A DNA stretch of 29,429 nucleotides, from the NCBI GenBank assembly GCA_934087065.1, contig CAKOIS010000012.1:1-29429 (forward strand), in the 5' to 3' direction. The position numbers were made by a program, and so were the translations under genes. The notes under the pieces are model-generated. The model was not told the DNA's origin, searched no databases, and worked only from the letters and a program-made list of their open reading frames with translations. Source of the DNA: an uncultured Bacilli bacterium. Its GTDB lineage: Bacteria > Bacillota_I > Bacilli_A > RF39 > UBA660. This document shows, piece by piece, positions 1-6,412 of the stretch (position 1 is its first letter; each line of letters begins with the position of its first letter).

Positions 1-1430
1 TCAACTTCTTCAGGTCTAACAATTACTCTTAATTCTCTACCTGCTTGCATTGCAAATGTCTTTTCAACTCCAGGAATAGAATTACCTATCTCTTCTAGTT
101 TTTCTAGTCTCTTTACATAGTTTTCTAATGAATCATTTCTTGCTCCTGGACGTGCTGCTGAAAGTGTATCAGCTATTGCGACTAATTCACTAATTACATA
201 ATTAGGTTTCTTATCTCCATGATGGCTTTCAATAGTATTTATTACTACGTCATTCTCACCATACTTTTTAGCAAACTCGCTTCCTAGCTCAACATGAGAG
301 CCCTCCACTTCAAAGTCAATAGCTTTCCCTACATCATGAAGTAGTCCTGCACGTTTAGCAAGTTGAACATTCTCTCCAATTTCACTTGCAAGAAGACCAG
401 CTAAATTAGCAACTTCAATACTATGTTGTAAACAATTTTGTCCATAACTAGTTCTAAAGTATAACTTACCTATTAAAGTAACAAGTTCAGGATTAACTCT
501 AGTAACACCTAAACTAAATAAAGCTTCTTCTCCTTTTTCTCTAATAGTTGTTTTAAAGTCCTCACAAACTTTGTCATAAATCTCTTCTATTCTAGCTGGA
601 TGTATTCTACCATCTTTAATTAAGTTTTCAATAGTTACTTTAGCTATTTCTCTTCTAAGTGGGTCAAAACTTGATAAAACTATTACTTCAGGTGTATCAT
701 CAATAATTAAATCAACACCAGTAATTGCTTCAATAGTTCTAATATTTCTTCCTTCCCTTCCTATAATTCTACCTTTCATTTCATCATTAGGCAAAGTTAC
801 AGTACTAACTGTTTGCTCATTTGCAACATCAGTTGCATACTTTTGCATACTTGATACTAAATATTCTTTTGCTTTTCTATCAGCTTCTAATTTAGCATCA
901 TTTTCTCTTTCTCTTAAGTAAATCGCAATTTCTTTAGACATATCTTCTTCAACTTTTCTCATGACTAAATCTCTTGCTTTTTCCTTACTAAATCCACTAA
1001 TACGTTCTAACAACTCAATTTGTTCTTTCAATATAGACTCCATTTTTGCGTCTTTCTCTTGAATTTCCTTTTGTTTGGCCAATAAATCTTTATCTCTTAA
1101 ATCAAGATTTTTTTCTCTTTCTTGTAAAAGTTCATCACGTTTATTTAAACTATTTTCTCTACTCTCAACAAGATTCTTAAGGTCTTGAATTTCTTTTTTC
1201 TTTTCCTTAATTTCATTATCTGTATCTTGTTTAAGTTTATAGCTTTCTTCTTTAAGTTCAATAATCTTATCCCTTTTAAGTTTTTCGGCTTCTTTTGTAG
1301 CCTTTTCAATTAATTTATCAGCTTCTTTTCTAGAGTTTAATATTCTTAATTTATTCATTAAAAGTATTATAAGAACTCCCAAAAACAATCCAACTACTAC
1401 TAGCAAAATGGAGAATCCGATATTATCCAT
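1..1430 (-). CDS. rny: Ribonuclease Y (3' end outside window)
   Basis: Membrane-anchored endoribonuclease that starts mRNA decay. My translation of the open frame gives an N-terminal membrane helix (about residues 4-25), a long charged coiled coil to about residue 200, a KH domain containing KGRIIGREGRNIR, and an HD domain with HDVGKAIDFE and the downstream ESHHGDKKP. This is the RNase Y domain order. About 476 codons are present; the family is near 520, so roughly 45 C-terminal residues lie beyond position 1. The ATG at 1430 has GGAGG five bases upstream. It sits downstream of recA with its own promoter at 1488-1516. In Bacillus, rny also lies close downstream of recA. The identification is very secure; only the C-terminus is unseen. 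Confidence 0.97.
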   Translation of the reverse strand, partial: MDNIGFSILLVVVGLFLGVLIILLMNKLRILNSRKEADKLIEKATKEAEKLKRDKIIELKEESYKLKQDTDNEIKEKKKEIQDLKNLVESRENSLNKRDELLQEREKNLDLRDKDLLAKQKEIQEKDAKMESILKEQIELLERISGFSKEKARDLVMRKVEEDMSKEIAIYLRERENDAKLEADRKAKEYLVSSMQKYATDVANEQTVSTVTLPNDEMKGRIIGREGRNIRTIEAITGVDLIIDDTPEVIVLSSFDPLRREIAKVTIENLIKDGRIHPARIEEIYDKVCEDFKTTIREKGEEALFSLGVTRVNPELVTLIGKLYFRTSYGQNCLQHSIEVANLAGLLASEIGENVQLAKRAGLLHDVGKAIDFEVEGSHVELGSEFAKKYGENDVVINTIESHHGDKKPNYVISELVAIADTLSAARPGARNDSLENYVKRLEKLEEIGNSIPGVEKTFAMQAGRELRVIVRPEEV

Positions 1431-1487
1431 AATTTCCTCCATTACTATATATTTAGTCTCAAGGTATTTTTAAATACCTCTAATTCT

Positions 1488-1516
1488 ATTTTAAAGATAT
1501 TTACTCCTAAAGTCAA
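1488..1516 (-). promoter_or_regulatory. Sigma-A promoter of rny
   Basis: On the minus strand TTGACT (1511-1516) and TAAAAT (1488-1493) are separated by 17 bp, just after the recA stop and upstream of the rny ATG. A small inverted repeat (GAGGTATTT/AAATACCT, near 1461-1480) lies in the leader between promoter and start. This allows rny to be transcribed independently of recA. Confidence 0.7.
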
Positions 1517-1546
1517 TCTTTTTTTTCAAAAGAAAAAGAAAAATGC

Positions 1547-2584
1547 CTACTCAGCACTTTCTTTAGAGTCCAAACTATTAGCACAGTTAAAATTATAATG
1601 CGCTCTTACTTTTTCGTTAATTTCATTAAATAATTCTTTATTTTCTTTTAAAAGAATTTTAACATTTTCTTTACCTTGCCCTATTTTTTGTCCATTATAT
1701 GCATACCATGCTCCACTCTTTTCAAGTATACCTAAGTTAGAAGCAATATCAATAATTTCTCCTTCTTTACTTACACCTTCTCCATACATAATTTCAACTT
1801 CAGCAGTTTTAAATGGAGGAGCAACTTTGTTTTTAACAACTTTAACAACAGTTTTATTTCCTATTACATCAGTTCCTTGTTTAATTTGTTCAGCCCTTCT
1901 TACATCTAATCTTATTGAAGAATAGAACTTAAGTGCACGTCCACCTGGAGTAGTTTCAGGGTTACCAAACATAACTCCAACCTTTTCTCTTAATTGGTTA
2001 ATAAATATACATATAGTATTAGTTTTGTTAATAGCACCACTTAATTTTCTTAAAGCTTGACTCATTAGTCTTGCTTGAAGACCAACATGAGAATCTCCCA
2101 TTTCTCCTTCAATTTCAGCTTGTGGAACTAAAGCAGCAACTGAGTCAATAACAATTATACTCATAGCTTCACTTCTTACAAGTGCTTCACATATTTCTAA
2201 AGCTTGTTCTCCAGTGTCTGGTTGACTTAATAACAACTCATTAATATTAACACCTAGTTTTTTTGCATAGACAGGATCTAATGCGTGTTCAGCATCTATA
2301 AATGCAGCTCTTCCGCCAGTTTTTTGTACTTCAGCAATTGCATGAAGTGCAAAAGTAGTCTTACCACTAGATTCTGGTCCATATATTTCTATAATTCTTC
2401 CTTTAGGATAGCCTCCAACACCTAAAGCTATATCAAGCGCTAAACTACCACTTGAAACAACATCTATATCTTTTAGTCCCCCTTCACCAAGTTTCATAAT
2501 TGCACCTTTACCAAATTGTTTTTCAATATCTAACAATACTTGTTCAAGTGTTTTATCCTTTTCTCCTTTGTTTAATTTACTCAT
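1547..2584 (-). CDS. recA: Recombinase RecA
   Basis: ATP-dependent strand-exchange protein and SOS co-protease. The 345-residue product has Walker A GPESSGKTT at 69-77, Walker B IVIDSVAAL at about 144-152, and the DNA-binding loop regions around EIEGEMGDSHVGLQARLMSQ and GNPETTPGGRALKF. Length is normal for the family. The ATG follows AGGAGG at good spacing (minus strand, 2591-2597). It is monocistronic or leads into rny, and has a strong promoter overlapped by palindromes (see 2615-2664). The genomic neighbourhood (rodZ-like, pgsA upstream, rny downstream) matches Bacilli, except that cinA, usually next to recA, is absent. Confidence 0.99.
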   Translation of the reverse strand: MSKLNKGEKDKTLEQVLLDIEKQFGKGAIMKLGEGGLKDIDVVSSGSLALDIALGVGGYPKGRIIEIYGPESSGKTTFALHAIAEVQKTGGRAAFIDAEHALDPVYAKKLGVNINELLLSQPDTGEQALEICEALVRSEAMSIIVIDSVAALVPQAEIEGEMGDSHVGLQARLMSQALRKLSGAINKTNTICIFINQLREKVGVMFGNPETTPGGRALKFYSSIRLDVRRAEQIKQGTDVIGNKTVVKVVKNKVAPPFKTAEVEIMYGEGVSKEGEIIDIASNLGILEKSGAWYAYNGQKIGQGKENVKILLKENKELFNEINEKVRAHYNFNCANSLDSKESAE

Positions 2585-2614
2585 AATTATCCTCCTAATC
2601 TCTCTTATGAATTA

Positions 2615-2643
2615 ATTATATAACAAACAAATATGTTTGTCAA
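2615..2643 (-). promoter_or_regulatory. Sigma-A promoter of recA
   Basis: Minus strand TTGACA (2638-2643), a 17-bp spacer and TATAAT (2615-2620) match the consensus exactly. The spacer is almost filled by the inverted repeat ACAAAC-N6-GTTTGT (2623-2640), so a bound protein would occlude RNA polymerase. Confidence 0.88.
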
Positions 2644-2664
2644 TAGTTTTTCAAACACTTGTTT
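2623..2664 (-). promoter_or_regulatory. Probable SOS (LexA-type) operators of recA
   Basis: Two dyads lie in the recA promoter: ACAAAC-N6-GTTTGT between -35 and -10 (2623-2640), and AAAC-ACTT-GTTT (2653-2664) just upstream of -35. The second has the N4 spacing of the Gram-positive LexA box (CGAAC-N4-GTTCG type), with A/T in place of the outer C/G. Assignment to LexA is inference from position and spacing; no lexA gene is in the window. Confidence 0.5.
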
Positions 2665-2738
2665 ACAAAAACAAATATTTTTCATTAAACATACAATACA
2701 ACTAACTTAATTGTATAAAAGAGAAAGAAAAAAGTCAA

Positions 2739-2777
2739 GAAAAAAACAGAACTAATCTTCTAAAAGATATTTTCTGT
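2739..2777 (-). terminator. Terminator after pgsA
   Basis: On the minus strand ACAGAA pairs with TTCTGT, with an inner ATCTT/AAGAT stem, followed by a run of U. It includes the pgsA stop codon and ends the gpsB-rnpB-rodZ-pgsA transcript upstream of recA. Confidence 0.6.
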
Positions 2778-3345
2778 TCTTAGTATAATATTCTATTCCA
2801 CTAACTATTGATAAAACAGTTGCTATCATAATTAATGTATCAGCTACTCTAATACCCCATATTTCAAAAGGCAAGTTATAAAATAACATCAAAGTAACAC
2901 CACACATCATAAATATTGTTTTTAACTTTCCTGCTTTACTTGCACCAACTGAACCAATTTTACTTCCTACAACCATTTTAATACTATCAACAATTGTATC
3001 TCTGCTAACTATTATTACAGGAATAATTACATTAATAAATCCATTACAAGCTAGTACAATAAGCACTCCATTAACAAGAAGTTTATCAGCAATCGCGTCC
3101 ATTACTTTTCCAAAATCTGTTACCATATTATTTTTTCTAGCAATGTGCCCATCAATAAAATCTGTAACTGAACCAATTAAGAAAAGTATCCCTGCAATTA
3201 AGTATTTAACATCTACTCTTATTGCTTCAGTAACCTTTACTGCTGGTAAGTCAAGTCCTATCTTCTCCATTGGCACAATAAGCAAAGCAAGTACAATTAC
3301 TGACATAATTAACCTAGATATTGTTATTTTATTTGGTAAATTCAT
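2752..3345 (-). CDS. pgsA: CDP-diacylglycerol-glycerol-3-phosphate phosphatidyltransferase
   Basis: Makes phosphatidylglycerol phosphate in the membrane, the first committed step of anionic phospholipid synthesis. It carries the complete CDP-alcohol phosphatidyltransferase signature: DFIDGHIAR, then DFGKVMDAIAD, with all the D, G and R positions in place and several hydrophobic segments around it. About 197 residues, normal length. I take the ATG at 3345 (MNLPNKIT), since the GTG at 3357 lies directly against the AGGA sequence with no spacing. The start overlaps the end of the RodZ-like gene, implying translational coupling. rodZ-like followed by pgsA is the Bacillus order. Confidence 0.96.
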   Translation of the reverse strand: MNLPNKITISRLIMSVIVLALLIVPMEKIGLDLPAVKVTEAIRVDVKYLIAGILFLIGSVTDFIDGHIARKNNMVTDFGKVMDAIADKLLVNGVLIVLACNGFINVIIPVIIVSRDTIVDSIKMVVGSKIGSVGASKAGKLKTIFMMCGVTLMLFYNLPFEIWGIRVADTLIMIATVLSIVSGIEYYTKNRKYLLED

Positions 3346-3829
3346 AAATAATTTCACTTCCTAAATTTAAATTTAATTCTCTTTGTTTATTTAAAAACAC
3401 ATTCAAAATAATTAAAGTAATAGAAACTAATATAACAGTTATAACACTAAAGAAATAAACAGGTTTCATTTTAGCATTTCTAACTTTCTTTCTAGTATAA
3501 GGACTACTTATTCTTTTTCTAGTCTCTTTTTCTTCAAGTTTCTCTATTTCTTTAACCTTTTGCTCTATTTCTTCAACTGGTATTTTAGAAGTATAATCAA
3601 ACACAAAGTCATTAAAGTCTTCCATTAATTCTTCTTCGTTAACATTTAAATACGTAGCATATTTCTTAATTAGTTCTTTAAGAAAAAATATATCCTTAAA
3701 AGCATTAATGTTACCATCTTCTAAATTTTCAAGCTGGGCAACTGTAATTTCTAAGTCTCCTGCAGCCTCTTCCAATTTAATACCAATTTCTTCTCTTCTT
3801 TCTTTAAAGGTATTTCCAATATCTTTCAC
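3329..3829 (-). CDS. rodZ: RodZ-like membrane-anchored HTH protein
   Basis: Likely cell-shape or envelope scaffold protein of the RodZ/YmfM type. An N-terminal helix-turn-helix of the HTH_25 kind (residues about 1-70, starting KDIGNTFKERREEIG) is followed by a charged linker, one membrane helix (about 120-143) and only about 20 outside residues, much shorter than the Escherichia coli protein. The start is the GTG at 3829, seven bases after AAAGGAG; the longer open frame upstream runs into the 3' end of rnpB and is not coding. It lies between rnpB and pgsA, as the YmfM gene precedes pgsA in Bacillus. The symbol is by domain architecture and synteny. Confidence 0.85.
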   Translation of the reverse strand: MKDIGNTFKERREEIGIKLEEAAGDLEITVAQLENLEDGNINAFKDIFFLKELIKKYATYLNVNEEELMEDFNDFVFDYTSKIPVEEIEQKVKEIEKLEEKETRKRISSPYTRKKVRNAKMKPVYFFSVITVILVSITLIILNVFLNKQRELNLNLGSEIIYEFTK

Positions 3830-3851
3830 TAGTACACTCCTTTTATTTATA

Positions 3852-4191
3852 TAAACATCTAATAAGCCATTTTCTGTACCCTTACGGGTGGTAAACATTT
3901 ATCTAGTTAACAACTCCTACACTCTTTTCATTTCATTTGTGTAGACTCCCCTACCAAATTTGGGTTTCTCGCTCGCGGGGTTTACCTCGTTCCACTCATT
4001 TTATTCCTAAAATGCATCGTCTCTATGGCACTTTATGACTAATCAAAGAAGTTCTTTCTTTTTTCGTCGCCGTTAGATTAATCTACCTAGAGTTATTTTT
4101 TTCTCTAGCACGAACACTATAGTCATCTCAGACTATGCGAGTATGGACTTTCCTCTACATAATTATATGCAGCGTTTACCTAAGATATTTA
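3852..4191 (-). ncRNA. rnpB: RNase P RNA, type B
   Basis: Catalytic RNA that matures tRNA 5' ends. On the minus strand the conserved blocks appear in order: GUAGAGGAAAGUCCAU near the 5' end, GGUAAACCCC, then GAGCGAGAAACCCAAAUUUG with GGUAGGGG, and ACAGAAAAUGGCUUA at the 3' end. The ends are set by helix P1: UAAAUAUCU (4191-4183) pairs fully with AGAUGUUUA (3860-3852). The layout matches the Bacillus type B RNA rather than type A. It lies directly downstream of gpsB, as in Bacillus; its first bases coincide with the gpsB stop codon. Confidence 0.96.
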
Positions 4192-4503
4192 TTCTTCTCC
4201 ATAAACAATTTTTTCAAGTTCTCCAAGTCTTCTTAGAATATCTAAGTTAGTTTGACCACTACTGCCCTCTGCAACACTAAGAGTACTCTTTAAATTTCTT
4301 ATTTCATTTTTAAGTTTTGCATTTTCTTCCAAAACTGCTTTAAGTTCAGTATTATACTTTTTTAGTAACTTATCATATTCTGTATAGTCTTTAATAATAA
4401 TATCTAAAAACTTATCTACTTCTTGAAGCCTATAACCCCTTGCATCAATTTTAAACTCTTTCTCTAAAATATCATTTGCTGTTAAAGTTATCTTATCATT
4501 CAT
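4189..4503 (-). CDS. gpsB: Cell division protein GpsB (DivIVA family)
   Basis: Membrane-curvature-binding coiled-coil adaptor that links peptidoglycan synthases to division. The 104-residue product has the DivIVA/GpsB N-terminal domain (LTANDILEKEFKIDARGYR, then EVDKFLDIIIKDY), a coiled coil and a short C-terminal helix (ILRRLGELEKIVYG). I use the ATG at 4503, preceded by AAGGGAAGTG. The longer open frame to 4557 would start inside the promoter. Upstream of rnpB as in Bacillus, which supports GpsB over a full DivIVA. Confidence 0.93.
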   Translation of the reverse strand: MNDKITLTANDILEKEFKIDARGYRLQEVDKFLDIIIKDYTEYDKLLKKYNTELKAVLEENAKLKNEIRNLKSTLSVAEGSSGQTNLDILRRLGELEKIVYGEE

Positions 4504-4528
4504 TATAACACTTCCCTTTTCCATTATA

Positions 4529-4557
4529 ATTGTACAATAACTTACAAATTTTGTCAA
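4529..4557 (-). promoter_or_regulatory. Sigma-A promoter of gpsB-rnpB
   Basis: Minus strand TTGACA (4552-4557), 17 bp, TACAAT (4529-4534), giving a leader of about 20 nt before the gpsB ATG. It may also drive rnpB, rodZ and pgsA, since no other promoter is evident between them. Confidence 0.82.
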
Positions 4558-4567
4558 ACATTAAAAC

Positions 4568-4604
4568 AAAAAAGCAAGTTAAAGTTTTTTATTCTTAAAC
4601 TTAC
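4568..4604 (-). terminator. Terminator of the priA-fmt operon
   Basis: Minus strand GTAAGTTTAAG pairs with CTTTAACTTGC (11 bp, one U-U mismatch), loop of nine, then TTTTTT. It ends leftward transcription before the gpsB promoter. Confidence 0.75.
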
Positions 4605-4680
4605 TCTTTGTTTCAATTATACTCATTGTAATTTCACTTATCATCTCATCAAATTCTTTTAAGACTTCCTTTGTTATAAT
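4579..4680 (-). CDS. Small ORF with apparent ATT start, function unknown
   Basis: A 33-residue open frame (TKEVLKEFDEMISEIT, then a basic tail KSKFKNKKL) lies between the anchored protein gene and the operon terminator. GAGGTGA, a good ribosome binding site, sits six bases before an ATT codon; no ATG, GTG or TTG is suitably placed. In the same frame upstream are 13 codons from an ATG at 4725 (MKRFKKWFILILR) closed by a TGA at 4684-4686. So this is either an ATT-started micropeptide or a 48-codon gene broken by a stop. Not recognised. Moderate to low confidence that it is translated. Confidence 0.35.
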   Translation of the reverse strand: MITKEVLKEFDEMISEITMSIIETKSKFKNKKL

Positions 4681-4752
4681 GTTTCACCTCAATATTAATA
4701 TAAACCATTTTTTAAATCTTTTCATTAAATTAGACAAAACTAGATATATTTT

Positions 4753-5442
4753 TCACTTTAATTTAGTAAGTATTAAACTTGTGTCAGTCTCTTTTTCATT
4801 TTTAACTTTAATTTTAAACACCACATCTGTATCTAATTCAGTATTAATTAATTTATATAATGGTGTCATATCAATTACAAAGTATTCTACTGTTTCTTCA
4901 TTCATTTTTAAATAAATATAAAAGTTTTTTTCTTCTAAAGTATATAAATGCGTATTATTTATTTCATTATATAAATTTATTACATCATTTAGTTTATATT
5001 TAACTTCTATAATACTTCCGTCATTCGTAACAGTATGTTTTAAATTAAATAGTTTTTTAATATTATCTAATGTAATAAAAGTTTTATCATAATTAAAACT
5101 AACAAACTCAGAGTTTTTAATAAATTCTTCATTTCCCATTATGTAATACTCACCATTATACTTAACAAACTCTGTTTCTTCACCATGATAACTCTTTTTT
5201 CCAATAAATAAATCTTTTTGTTTTTCATATAATAAAGTAACTGCATCATCTTTTAAAATAGCTTGAACTTGAAGTGAATAGTTATTTATTTCTATTTTAT
5301 CAATAAAACTCAAATCGTTTTTCTTTTCTTCTGTTTTAACTGGCTTATTATTATTAGTTTCAAATCTCAAAAAGACAAATAGTAAAATGAAAAAACCAAT
5401 ATAAGCTAAAATTTTTAGTGTATTCTTTTCTTCTGTTTTCAT
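4753..5442 (-). CDS. Membrane-anchored extracytoplasmic protein, unknown function
   Basis: About 229 residues. A short basic/acidic N-terminus is followed by one membrane helix (about residues 9-25, LAYIGFFILLFVFLRF) and a mostly polar outside domain with alternating charged and beta-type segments. No cysteine pair, catalytic motif or sorting signal is visible, and I do not recognise the family. The ATG at 5442 shares its A with the fmt stop (TGATG), so it is probably co-translated with fmt and belongs to the priA-fmt operon. Confidence 0.8.
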   Translation of the reverse strand: MKTEEKNTLKILAYIGFFILLFVFLRFETNNNKPVKTEEKKNDLSFIDKIEINNYSLQVQAILKDDAVTLLYEKQKDLFIGKKSYHGEETEFVKYNGEYYIMGNEEFIKNSEFVSFNYDKTFITLDNIKKLFNLKHTVTNDGSIIEVKYKLNDVINLYNEINNTHLYTLEEKNFYIYLKMNEETVEYFVIDMTPLYKLINTELDTDVVFKIKVKNEKETDTSLILTKLK

Positions 5443-6371
5443 CACTCAAAACGCTCTCCCAATAACTTACCCTTATACCCATTTATAAAGTCAGACGCGT
5501 TCATTTCCTTTTTACCAGCTGGTTTTAATCTAGTAATAATAATGCTTTTACTAAAACATTTTACACAGATACCATTTTTGTCTGCCATAGTAATTTCTCC
5601 AGTAGTCCCGTCTTCACTATCAGACATCTTACTCTCTGTAATTTTTATAACTTCACCATTTAAAGTCGTGTAGGCAACTGGATATGGATACATTCCTCTA
5701 ATTTGGTTAAACACTTCTCTATTAGACTTATTAAAATCTATTCTTTCTTCTTCCCTACTTACGTTATAAGCATACGTTACTTTTTCTTCATCTTGTTTAA
5801 TTCTTTCATTTGTCCCATCAAATATGCTAGGTAAAGTCTGAATTAAAAGTTTACTACCAATATTCATAAGTTTATCATGTATAGTCCCAACATTATCACA
5901 GTCCATTATAGGTATACTTTCTTGTTTAATTATGTCGCCTGCGTCCATCTTCTCACTCATATACATTATAGTAATACCTGTTTCTTTTTCTCCATAAATA
6001 ATTGCCTTATGAAGTGGGGCTCCACCCCTTAACTTTGGTAAAAGTGAAGCATGTACATTAACTGCTTTATATTTAGGAGTATCTAAAAGTACTTTAGGTA
6101 TTATCTGACCATAAGCACAAGTAATAATAATATCTGGTTTAGCATTAAGTACTTCTTCATAATCATTTCTAATTTTTTCAGGTTGAAATACTGGTATACC
6201 ATTCTTAATAGCAACTTCTTTTACAGGAGTAAACACACTCTCTTTATGTCTTCCTACTGGTTTATCAGGTTGAGTTACAACTAACACAACATTAGTGTTT
6301 TCTATTAACGCTTCTAAAACAGGTACTGCAAACGTAGGTGTTCCCATAAATACTACTCTTTTATCTTTCAC
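5442..6371 (-). CDS. fmt: Methionyl-tRNA formyltransferase
   Basis: Formylates the initiator Met-tRNA using 10-formyl-tetrahydrofolate. The 309-residue product begins VVFMGTPTFAVPVLEAL and carries the catalytic regions YGQIIPKVLL and NVHASLLPKLRGGAPLHKAI (N, H of the NVHASLLP motif), the GITIMYM segment, the linker and the C-terminal domain with RGMYPYPVAYT. Start is GTG at 6371 behind AAAGGGTGAT. It follows priA in the same direction, a widespread arrangement (priA-def-fmt), here without def between them. Confidence 0.97.
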   Translation of the reverse strand: MKDKRVVFMGTPTFAVPVLEALIENTNVVLVVTQPDKPVGRHKESVFTPVKEVAIKNGIPVFQPEKIRNDYEEVLNAKPDIIITCAYGQIIPKVLLDTPKYKAVNVHASLLPKLRGGAPLHKAIIYGEKETGITIMYMSEKMDAGDIIKQESIPIMDCDNVGTIHDKLMNIGSKLLIQTLPSIFDGTNERIKQDEEKVTYAYNVSREEERIDFNKSNREVFNQIRGMYPYPVAYTTLNGEVIKITESKMSDSEDGTTGEITMADKNGICVKCFSKSIIITRLKPAGKKEMNASDFINGYKGKLLGERFE

Positions 6372-6412
6372 TTATATCACCCTTTCATTAACAACTTAAT
6401 TATATCAAACTA

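Noticed and set aside
3143..3364. Open frame on the plus strand opposite pgsA
   Set aside because: A shadow of pgsA; no ribosome binding site and no coding-like composition.
3830..3898. Upstream extension of the RodZ-like gene
   Set aside because: It lies largely within the 3' end of rnpB; the GTG at 3829 has a proper ribosome binding site.
4579..4725. TGA read as tryptophan (Mycoplasma code)
   Set aside because: TGA is the natural stop at several overlapping gene ends (fmt, the lactamase-fold gene, the HAD gene), and tryptophan is encoded by TGG throughout.
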